A DNA stretch of 64,000 nucleotides, from the NCBI GenBank assembly GCA_040285745.1, contig JAUFOR010000008.1:1612001-1676000 (forward strand). The letters are read 5' to 3'. Origin of the DNA: Barthelona sp. PCE. Taxonomy: Eukaryota > Metamonada: BaSk clade. The first letter of the stretch is position 1, and every line of letters starts with the position of its first letter. Shown here piece by piece: positions 34,301-43,800 of the stretch. The position numbers were made by a program, and so were the translations under genes. The notes beneath the pieces are model-generated. The model was not told the DNA's origin and searched no databases. It was given only the letters and a program-made list of their open reading frames with translations.

Positions 34301-35454
34301 CATATGTTAGTGAAGAAGCGTTGATGTGGTATAAATCAGAAGAGATTTTGTCTTTGTTTGCCAATTCCAATTACAATGTTGGTAATTTTTTGTATATTTT
34401 GCTTCATGCAAACATTGAGGCTGCAGAAGATTTTTTGGATTCCACAGTAGCGTATATATTGAAACAATCCTCTAAAAATCTTTTTGTGCATTTTTGGAAT
34501 AGTTTAATAACTTGTGAAGTTGAGTCAAGTGATGTTTTGGGCAAATATTGTGAAATATTAATACGATTACAGAAAAAATATCCACTAATCGATATGAGTG
34601 ATGTGATTTTTGCCAATTATAATAGAAACAATGCTACTTTAAGTTGTTTTGTTGATATTATTATTAATCTTCATCTATTTCCGTCGCATTCAACTAGATC
34701 AAGACTTGTATTCCCCAAACCAACACCTAAAGAAGCTCTGGATGCCATGGAATTGTTGATTCGTTGCGATCCTAAATTGGTTTATTATATTATCGAACAT
34801 TTAGTCTTCCTTAAAGCAAGGTCAGTTTTTATTCTGCTCAATAGCGAGAAGCCTACAGCTTATCAGCGCTGTTTGCTGTATAATGTTCATTTAAACAAAG
34901 CAATTACAGCAATATTATCAGATCAATCTTCCAAGGAGATCGTTGTATCTGGAGGTTTTGGAATGTCAAATGGGATCGTTAAGCAACCAACAAATACAAA
35001 TCAAAGAATGGTTAGTCAAAGTAGCACGAGAAATTGGAAATTTAGTGATTATGTTTTTGGATGTAATAGCGGCTTTGGAGCTGGAGCACATCATGGAAAA
35101 TCTAATGTATTTGGAGTATATTTTGGAGGCTTTGGAGTACCTATAGCACCTAATGGTGGTGGCTTTGGAACATATAATGGCTTTGGAGCACCTAGAGCAC
35201 CTAATGGTGGCTTTGGAACATATAATGGCTTTGGAGCACCTAGAGCACCTAATGGTGGCTTTGGAACATCTAATTGCTTTGGAACACCTAGAGCACCTAA
35301 TGGTGGTGGCTTTGGAACATCTAATTGCTTTGGAGCACCTAGAGCACCTAATGGTGGCTTTGGAACATATAATAGCGGCAATATACAATCTGGAAACAAC
35401 TATGCTGGTGTTCAGAGATCTGGCCCAAGAAGAAGAGGAAGAAGAAGAAAATGA
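31366..35454 (+). CDS. Large helical-repeat protein with C-terminal GFG repeats, 1362 aa
   Basis: Not recognised by family. Residues 1-1180 are almost entirely predicted alpha-helical with HEAT/ARM-like helical-pair texture and no membrane span. The last ~150 residues are Gly/Phe/Asn/Pro-rich with about twenty FG dipeptides, mostly as GFG, arranged as five tandem units of 16-17 residues (positions 35128-35373). The end is basic (RRRGRRRK). A helical scaffold plus FG repeats is the layout of scaffold-linked nucleoporins, so a lineage-specific nucleoporin is a reasonable inference, though no Nup signature was identified. The gene is clearly more AT-rich than its neighbours, with many TTT, AAT and ATT codons. 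Confidence 0.75.
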   Translation: MDKQNFKELCNLPICRNQLLVELVKLPVFSASLSEFSSVKEKKAYLHHLRIHKAYPLLFNMLEGGDIRLVLSIMNFPRVFRAFMEQDNILDKLKKLRTLVRQYLFGKLGRKFQFSSVCDLIVNCDSFTSYEKQRVLSSCSLGVLEDRINHETPLNLINRLLKRRDTLQILEKWVFLCLQHNTKFFSEGRKIYTTVFTRLVNGSVTFIDFMINFLKENGLMHWISPTIKRKKMILPFVVLKYIFVNFPQLYIEEISEKRYDTLYDDELLVVLELDKELFIKLILKSPVYYRNFVMKNECILREKVVWARIISSVMEHINAPTKFSLENTKMWKKSRKDHVVTSPHNLSCCKIIDNDELQEITYLKQTIRVDRFTAEMFHSLVSKQCLDANFLFTAFLERFLLWGSDLELGALKLFVKLAMNRFSGLDLNSFCFPVTSIYHTDDIIEIFEEASIKNCYYWMNPLNLLSKSPQDETVIEYAAYYLRKMLNYFEEKNIQYNIIVNLVYPDFPAQFSMEYYVKHNKFRIHHFFEVHSAKSDFVNTYKENTSINVPFWVSVIKTAFAGSQKSTRKSVGKFLNLFCNSIQFTNVVNMKKKRTTILNQKFLTEYGLDELLGEGVTLYKYRHLFHERKDVYSYKKTVINTEVFSNHAIFKPVAKDYSTNSNIHPKIYRDTWMKYASQIKYDPLLVVEQSELNLIRDEILGELDDHLNMLDEIVEQWVETDDMKESLEQNQKLQTIENFFAQIMCLSLFYDVRLTDSQRETALRAGRMNSSFGMYVKRCVLMLYRSFSNDIALQVHGLKFNGSAPYACGNLIKYASTCNQTEIISLFDDITMLADVKGVTSVKMMIVLVHKFMEQIPNFNEFLLKLWKRPISVDVRILLLNYSVEIIEQNPVKMIRTEIFSMLEDCATRFSTSKSLIEHLSNIIIGFSRNWSHEDFISCYPLIEQRILLPIMKDSGDDMRYSMMSIIGTFTEIARPIASYVSEEALMWYKSEEILSLFANSNYNVGNFLYILLHANIEAAEDFLDSTVAYILKQSSKNLFVHFWNSLITCEVESSDVLGKYCEILIRLQKKYPLIDMSDVIFANYNRNNATLSCFVDIIINLHLFPSHSTRSRLVFPKPTPKEALDAMELLIRCDPKLVYYIIEHLVFLKARSVFILLNSEKPTAYQRCLLYNVHLNKAITAILSDQSSKEIVVSGGFGMSNGIVKQPTNTNQRMVSQSSTRNWKFSDYVFGCNSGFGAGAHHGKSNVFGVYFGGFGVPIAPNGGGFGTYNGFGAPRAPNGGFGTYNGFGAPRAPNGGFGTSNCFGTPRAPNGGGFGTSNCFGAPRAPNGGFGTYNSGNIQSGNNYAGVQRSGPRRRGRRRK
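35128..35373 (+). repeat. Tandem repeat, five units of 48 or 51 bp, in frame
   Basis: Five consecutive units encode (G/C)FG(A/V/T)P(R/I)APNG(G)GFGT(Y/S)N. Units 2, 3 and 5 are 48 bp; units 1 and 4 have one extra GGT codon (51 bp). Near-identity at synonymous positions indicates recent slippage or unequal exchange. All length changes keep the frame. Confidence 0.9.
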
Positions 35455-35523
35455 TTAGTGTATCCGGAGTTTAAATAAATCCTCTACTTATTTATTTGTA
35501 TTCATATGCTTCTTCCACACCAT

Positions 35524-37585
35524 CTAAATCAAACTGTTAATTGATAAGCTGAAAGTTTTCATCATTTCTGAAAAACTATGTTCAGTAGTTTCATCAACAC
35601 CTGATCCATAAAATCGTTTCGTAATGAACCGAAATGGGTAGTACCCAGCCAATACTCGGATAATGGCACGTTGTTGAAACGAAATATTCTCTAACAAAAT
35701 TCGTTCACCCGGCTCATTGTGAACACATTCCCCTAAATGTAGGTGTTTGAGAGCACTATTGTAACGGTATACACGTGTTGCATTGCTGTCAGAGTCAGCT
35801 GCTAAATCAGGCGAAAAGAATTGGAGTTTTTGTAATACTAAGATGCTACAGTCGTAATCAACAGTTGATATTTCTAAATTTAGGTTATTGACTGAATAAG
35901 CAAGAACATCAGAATAATTCCTAGTACCCCACAGTTCTTTGTCAAAAGGATTATAACACAAAAAACGAGAACGCGCATGATTATATTTCAATTCTAAAAC
36001 ATTTTCTTCATGTAAAGCAAAAGATACCACAATTACATAGGAACCACGCAGTATTATAAGATTATCAACAATGAATATTGAAGTAGTGTCTGCAGCATGA
36101 CCTATTCTTATACTATCAATAAAACCCAACGTGTCATCGAAAAGAAAAATTGACGCTCCACGAAAAGCATGAAAATCTTCTTGTAAAAAGCAAATAAGAC
36201 CCTTTTCTTCATCAAATGTATGTAAGATAGTGTTTCCTGGCATCGAAAACAGGGGTGTTATAAGATTATCATTGGTTGTATAATCAACAACATAAGTTAA
36301 ATTATGCATAACTGAAACCAACATCAACCGATCGTTAATAATTTGGTCACACGCAACTGGCCTATATTTTTGGCTTTGTGTGAATATCTGAGTTGTTTTG
36401 TCTTGAGTGTTAAAAATGATAGTTGCTCCACTGTCTTTTTTGGGAAAATTGTATGCATCAAACACTAAAAGATTTTTTGAAGCATGCTTACATCGGTTTT
36501 TATCCAATGTTAAATCATGAAATATATTTTTTCCACTTCTATAAAAGAAATTTTTGAGTTGAAAAGAACTTTCTGAGCTTTTTTCTAAACCCAATAAATT
36601 TGATACTCTGGTTTTAAAGCTTAATGACTTCATTTGCTGAAAGTTATCTGACGTGTTGCTGGTCAAGAATAGAATAGAACCATGTAAACAGTGTGCATAT
36701 TCACCAATTTCAATAACTTCATTGGTATTTATGTTATAATAACTGATAACGTGTTCTAAAATCAGAGAGAACTGGATAATATCTTCAGAAATCTCATATA
36801 TTATCATACCATAGCAACTGCAGAAATCAACCTCAGAAAAACATGTTTGAAGTAAAGGAAATTTTTTAAACAGATCAATATGACTAGGTCCATCACAGAG
36901 AACAAACTGATTAAAAGAATTATTGCTCCCTGAAACTTCTGTAACATGTAATAAACAATTTGCATTGATAACATTAAACTTGATCAGAATGATTATTGTT
37001 CAATGGATGGAGAACTAAATTACTGTCTAAATAGCAATATGTTGGGAAACCACCGAAAATACCACCCTCATCATATGAAAAAATTGGGTAAGCAGAAACA
37101 TAGGTTGAATGATTGAAAATTTCAAAATCGTTTAGCTCAATTTGCACTTTATTCCCCATTGTTTGAGCATACTCTATTTCAAGAGAATTGCTTTTAACTA
37201 GGAAAAAGGTCTGTGGGGTGTAGCAAAACAGCTTGTAATACTGATACTTCTGACTTGATAAAGTGGCCTCAAATTCTACTGTTTCAAAGATTTCATGTGG
37301 GCCACTTGCAGATATATACCAGAAATGTATCCTCACTGTGAAAATATCATCTTTCTGTGAGATTGTAAAAGAATAAAACAAATTATTTCCCTCAATACAT
37401 TTTCCCATTATAATTCCTTTGTGTACTTCTTCATCAGAACATCTGAATGACCCGTTATTTGTTTTGAAATCCTCATCAATTGTGATAAATGAAAAATTTT
37501 GTGCTTTGTCATTCACATTCAGTATGACTGGTTGGTCATGCTGTTCAATGTTATAAACAAGATCCTTTTGTAATAATCTCGGCAT
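35524..37585 (-). pseudogene. Third 'MPR' family gene, interrupted by one frameshift
   Basis: Two consecutive minus-strand frames look like one beta-rich protein of about 687 codons starting MPRLLQKDLVY. The first frame (37585-36974) stops right after LHPLNNNHSDQV. The second frame is open from about 36990, through IKFNVINANCLLHVTEV, and continues without a stop to 35524 (ending FSLSINSLI). The two overlap over roughly 20 bp, so a single one-base length change near 36976-36998 explains the break. No GT-AG intron that restores the frame was found. Start (MPR), size and strand-turn texture match the orphan pair at 9.5-13.3 kb. It could be a young pseudogene, an assembly error, or programmed frameshifting. 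AT-rich like the GFG gene beside it. Confidence 0.65.
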
Positions 37586-37806
37586 TATCGTGTCAGCGGT
37601 ATATGGTAAGAAATTTTCAATACACTACCAGTGTTATAGAAAATAAACGGAATGTGGTGGAATTTTTGGAGTTGGGTTATATCGTTTTTTATACGCAACA
37701 AGGTGGCATAAGTTTCCCAAAAATCATGGAGAGGTGGAGGACATTGTTGTATTTGCAATATTTATCGTTTTCTTAAATCTCCCCCTTTTCAACTATTTCA
37801 AGGTTT
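37586..37806. other. Divergent upstream region of the giant surface-protein gene
   Basis: 221 bp between divergent starts, without a gene. It includes the TTTTCAACTATT block close to the ATG at 37807. Confidence 0.4.
37787..37798 (+). promoter_or_regulatory. Possible initiator-like motif
   Basis: TTTTCAACTATT, 9-20 bp before the ATG of a gene with strongly biased codons; best example of the recurring pyrimidine-CAAC block. Function inferred. Confidence 0.35.
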
Positions 37807-40800
37807 ATGATGCTTAGAGAACGCATTTGTCTGCTTTTAATAGCACTAATTGCCTGTTCCTGTATGTTGTTGCAAAACGATGTCATTAATTGATTATTTT
37901 TTCATTGTTGGCTCGTCTGATCCCCTTTTGAATCATTCTAACGTTTAGTTGCCTTTAACACTGGTACATATAACGACTGGATTGACGTTTCTATCGCACC
38001 AAACGAGGCTGTGAATTACGTCTTCCCTAAAACAACAGATGGGGATTATCTCACTTCACAAATTGAGTTCGATGCGGATAAGACGTTCCCTGAAAACTGT
38101 CCTGTCCTCATCGACTTTGCTTCAGAAGATGTTACAGGCCACGATATGCTTAGGCCATTAGATCGCTTCCATAGTGACCGCAGAGCCAATACTGGTACCA
38201 ATGAAAATTACTTTTACTACGGTATCAGCCCTCAGATGCGTGATAGCCGTATTGGTTTGCAACTTATCTCACCTGATGGTAACTGCGATTTGTCAGACTT
38301 TGAGGATGGCAAGATCCAGTTCCGCTACCGTCTCCGTAATGATAACATGGAAAGCATTCCCTTTGATGGTGTTGGAAAACTTACCCTTGTTGAGAACAAG
38401 CCAGTTTTTTTCACAATGACCAAACCAGCTTCAGATTGGGTTTCAGCCACAATCTCTGTCTCTGATTTCGATTTCGGTGAGACTGCAGGTGATCGTATGT
38501 ATTTATATGGTATAACCACTGAGGATAAACTCATTCGTACTTTGATTGGCGAGCTTTATCTCGACAACATTTTGGACACTCCTTTTGCCTTTAGTGACTG
38601 TCACACCTTTGGCTTCCACGGATTCATCCTGGTTGCACCTCACGATTTGGAAGTCACTTTGGAAATTGACTTACGTGATACACATGTAATCGAATATGAA
38701 GAGTTTACTCATGATGTCGATAACAGCCATGAGCTTGCCCTCGATGGTTACCAGATTCATAAGATCCCACCATCCACTGGTGTATTGCTACACGATGTTA
38801 CACAAGGCGGTATTGAAGTATTTATGGTTCCTTCAATTTGCTTATCATCTCAATGTCCTCAATTTACGACTGTTCACACAGAGGACGAAGTTTTCTTCAG
38901 TGAATATCAAAATTCTGCATTTTTCTTTACTGACCGTTATGCCTCACAGTATTTAATTGTGAAGAGTGTTTCTGCCGATGTTGAGACCGTTCCTGTTGCT
39001 TTCGACATTCGGTTCTACCCAACAAAGGCTAACGTCGAGCAAGAAATCGCTGTCAACACCGTTGTGTACTCGAGTGTCGATGGTGGACGTCGCTTTGTTT
39101 TCAAGAAGCCTCTCATGACATCAGATGATTGGATTACGATTAAGGTGTTTTCAACAGATGAAGCCGACATCAAGGCTACATTGTCTGCTAAAACTGATCG
39201 TCTGCCTGTTTCTTTGGAGCACGCTAATAACTTTTACGGTTGCGAGCTTCCGGCTGACTTCTACTACGTTAACGTCGTTACTCTTAAACCATTCCCAGTC
39301 CATATGACTGTTGTTATAGAGAAACACAGCGCTCGTAAGTTACAGTCGCATAAGACTTTAACCGGCCGTCTCAGCGGTAAGACATGTGATCATTTCACAC
39401 TCGATTCAAACGATTTTGCTCGCGTTGGAAAACTTACCGTCCACTTATATAACCCCAGTAACGCACCTCTTACCATGCACATGTCACCTCAAGGTATCAC
39501 TGGTGACAGATCCACTTCATGTATGCACAAGCCGATCTATTCGGCTCCTCACACATTTAACTTTGTTGTTCCATGTGAGTTACCTCTTGGTGTACACCAC
39601 GTTGCCGTCTGTCATGACCACCGTCTTGTTCACGATTACTCCATTAGTGTCAACATTGATGAACCAGAGGTTATTCGTATGCCAGTTGACAAACCTTTCG
39701 AGACAAAGATCTGCAACAGGGTCTTCTTGGAAGTCCCCGATGTTGATTACGCTGCAGTATTAGAGGTTATCAGCACCACTGATGATTCTCTTAAACTGAC
39801 TGCTGCTACTTCTCCCTTCAAGGATTCTCGCTGCAACATTGTTAAGCAGCACGGAGATTACTCATGTCAGGTTGGCGATAACCACCAATGTTCATTCATG
39901 GTACCTCACTTCAAGTTGACAGATGGCCAAAAACGCCGTGGAGTGAATGATGGTCTATATCTGATTCTGTCAAGCACCTCTTCCACTTCTTGTGGTGATG
40001 AGCACAGCGCTGTTATTCGTGTTTCAAAGCTTACCAACCCGGTTAAGACACTGAAGCACGGCTTCACAGATGTTCTCTCCCCTTACGGCGGTATTCATCT
40101 CAAGATCCCAGCAAAGGTCAACAAAGAAACTTACGGCCGAATCACTGTCTATCTTGACAGTGACGGTTCACCCACTGATCCTGTTGTCAAGTACGCCCTC
40201 ACTCCTCAGAATTATGTTGGCGCTTTCACAAAGACAGATTTCGAGCTGAGGAAGGAAACGTTCATGTACATTGCTCCATGTGATTCACTCAAGCATGATT
40301 GGTATCTCTCATTGTATCACTTGTCAGGTTCCACTGTTAAGTTCACAGCTGTTGTCGACTACGTCAAGATTCCTACCGTGGAAATTGATCAATCATCATT
40401 GATTGAGATCAACGACAATCGTTACGAACACGTTAAGTTCAAGGTTCCCCCTGTTGCTGAGTGTGAGAGCATTTTAATCACTGCTCAATCAATTAACGGA
40501 TTCAGTTACAACGTCTTTACCTCTTTCGAACGTCCTCTTGCTCCTCAAACATGTTGTCTTGATGATGTTGAATCATCTGTCTTTACAATGTCCGACGCTG
40601 ATAGCCACTCTCATGTTTTGAGCCGTGGATTAATCGGTGACCATAAAGAAATTTTCTTCACCTTCTCTGGTATCGAAACTGAGGTTGTAGACTTTGAGAT
40701 CAAGTGTACTGTTCCTTCACATCACACTATCGCTGAGCTCAAAACAGATCAGCCAAACATTATTTCTCAAAACGACAAGACATACAACCTCAAGGCTTTG

Positions 40801-43800
40801 GCTTCATTGTCGAACGTTGATTATCTTGTTTTCGAGGCTAACACAACAGTTAATATGCTTATGGCATATGAGAACGAGCCTACTCTTATTGATTATGGAT
40901 TTACACACGGTGTTCCTCTTCATATTCCCAAATGTGCTCTCATGAGCAAGGATCTTCATGTTAAGATCAGTGGAATCCCAGACAACGAGATCGTTGAGGT
41001 CACTGTTAAATATTACACCGTCTCAGAATATCAAACTACTCAAGAAATCAAGGATCATCCTACAGGAACAGTTTTCTACACAAAGTTCACACCAACAACC
41101 ACCACTAAGTATCCCAAGGCGTTCCGCGCCACTGCTGAAATGCCTGCTGGTGTCGAGAGCACTATGTTTGCCAATACTGGCTTCCCCGTCTCTCTTCAAA
41201 TGTTGTGTGGTCACGAAAGTGCTTATCGTGTTGATCAACTTGCTGGTTCATCAAAGAAGCTCGAGTTCGAGCCTTCTGACATCCACCCTGAGATGCCCAT
41301 ATACTTTGCCTTGCGTTTCGAGACCAAGGGAAGTGATAAGATTGATTTCACGTTCACCATTACTGAAACAGAACAGATGGTAGCTGAGATCGGACTCGAT
41401 AACGAAATCGAGGTTGGTGGTGACTCTATCTATCAATGGATTGAGGTTAGCCCCACCTTTGATAACGACTATGACACTGTATCCGTTACAATCGAATCTG
41501 AAGTCGGTGCTCTCCGCGCCTTCTTCTTCGATGAGGTTGGTAGCCCTTCAGTCGTCAATTTGTATCGAAGCGCCTTTGGATCACTCACGATTTTGGAGGG
41601 TAAGAAGAAAACCTTCTCTCTTCACACGGCTCTAAAGTTCTACCCAACCGGTTTCTCACACGGTGAGAAGCTTCATGTTCTTCTACACCCCTTCGATCCT
41701 GCGACCTGGAAAGGACGTATTGTTGCAAACAACGAGCATAGGATTATGACTGAGTGGGGAAGCAAGACAGTGAAAGGTACTGACATCAAGACCGCTGATG
41801 ATCTTGTTGCTTTCAGCACACCTGCTCTAACCAACGGTGATTGTTTCGTCTATGATTCCACCGCTCAGGCTCTGTACACCAATTATCAATCAGATTATTA
41901 CGGTGATTTCAACACTCAAGGCATTGAGAAGTTCTCATTCATGCGTTACCGTAGCTCCAAACCCTCTTTTGGTGTCTTTGCCAAACCCACTTTCAAGCTC
42001 GATGATATTAAGTTCACTGCATTCAAGGTTGAACCCACGTATGTCGAGTTGGACATTGCAGGTGATGTTGAGATTACCAATTCTGTTAAGGATTTCAAGG
42101 TTTTCAGATTAACTATCCCCAACAACAAGCAACTTGCTGCTATTGAGTATAAGTTAACTGGAGATTCATCTGGCTACCTCGGTGTTATGCCTGATCGTGA
42201 GCTCCCAGACTTCTTCTCTTTGGGTTCTTCCCCAATGAACACAATTCACCCTGATCAACCAGACTTCACTCGTCTCACTGTTGCTGACCTTCGTCTTTCC
42301 GAGGAACTCATGTTCACTGACGACGGACAAATGCTTTACTTGTACGTTTACGGTTTAGATATCGAAACACCAGTCACTGTTACACTCCGTGTTCTTACAC
42401 GTGATGTTATCGTCGTCACTGAGGATACGAGCACCTATGCTGTGCAGTCCAAACTGGGTGCTCTTTTCAAGATGTACACTGAGGGTAAGCCCTCATATCT
42501 TCGTTTCGAGTCTAACGAGAAGCTGGGTAATTATCGCTATCACAAGGCTACCCCCGATGATAACAACATTGTTCGTACAGAGGACCTTAACGTTGCTGTT
42601 GGATCTATCTTTATTGAGATCGATCCCGTCTTTGATGGTGAAGATATTATCCGTGATGTAACCATTATTTTCAAGAAGGTTGTACCTGATGAATCTATGG
42701 TTGGCTTTGAAGCTATTAAGCTCATGACTTTAGATGATACAACTCCCTTCATCAGACTCAGTATTTCGTATCCTAACGATTTCATCCACGCAATTGCTGG
42801 AGTCCGATTCTTAGAGACAGATCATCAAGTTACTATGGAGCTCGTCACTATGAAGAACGGTTTCCTCGCTGAATCCGCTGTTAACAGTGAAGGAATGCAC
42901 ATTCTACCTGAGAACGTATACGAACCTGATTATCCTCTGCCAGCTGGCCTGTATCTATATATGTACAGATCCGGAAACAACAAGCTTGAGAACATGGAGT
43001 TCTTTGCATCTGTCACCCGCATGGTTGACTTTGCCATTGTTGATGATCATCAACTCTATGAACCTTTCGTTTGCAACTCATTTGAGGATGATATCTGCCC
43101 CACTTACTGCGCACAGTCAATGTCGCTCAACTCCAACAGAGAGGTCGAGTATCTCAAGACCCCCACTGGTACTTTTGTTAACGATGGTGACGTAACAACC
43201 CTTCACATTCTTCCTCAGCTCGAGGAATATGGTGTTTCTGCAGATGCAATCTGTCGAGTTGAGGTTCTTGTCACCGAAGGTGCAGTTATGGCAAATAGCC
43301 ATGAGATTCCCGTCTCTGCTTTCTGGACTGACGTTACGGGCGATATTGCCGCCGCTTCTCTGGAAGTACTCAAGATCCGCATTGATCAGGCTGCTGAACG
43401 CATCTCACTTCAATACAGAACAACTTGTCAGGGTGGTGTCGTACCAGTTGGTTCAAGCTGCTCATGCCCTAAGAACTGTCACTTTGATGTGCAGTTCGGT
43501 GAGGTTATCAGCGAGTACTCCGATTTGGTGTTCGCTCATTACCTTCGTCGCTACAGCGAGCATGATAACGTGCCTCTTCCCGTTAAGATGCGTATGAACG
43601 GTTTTGCCCTTGAGGGTGAATATATTTCAGATACTGCCGTTGTTTCCAACCCTATGGCTGTTGTTCGTCAGGAGATCATGGAAGATTACAAAATGTTCCA
43701 ATCTACTAACGATCTGCGTCTTTATCTCAATATTCCTTTTGCTTACAACCAACCCCTTCGTGGTAAGTTTACTGAGCTTAGAGATCAATACCTCCCTGAA

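Noticed and set aside
34966-35458. Three long frames on both strands across the GFG repeats, with Cys/Ser/Lys-rich or Leu/Glu/His-rich repeats.
   Set aside because: They are by-products of the 48/51-bp tandem repeat, which lacks stops in several frames. The plus frame continuing 1200 helical residues is the real one.
36974-37080. An intron to explain the break in the third MPR gene (GTATTT donor with TTTAG or CAAG acceptors).
   Set aside because: The candidate introns are 36, 48 or 84 nt, all multiples of three, so none changes the frame as needed; the bases involved also read as good coding sequence.
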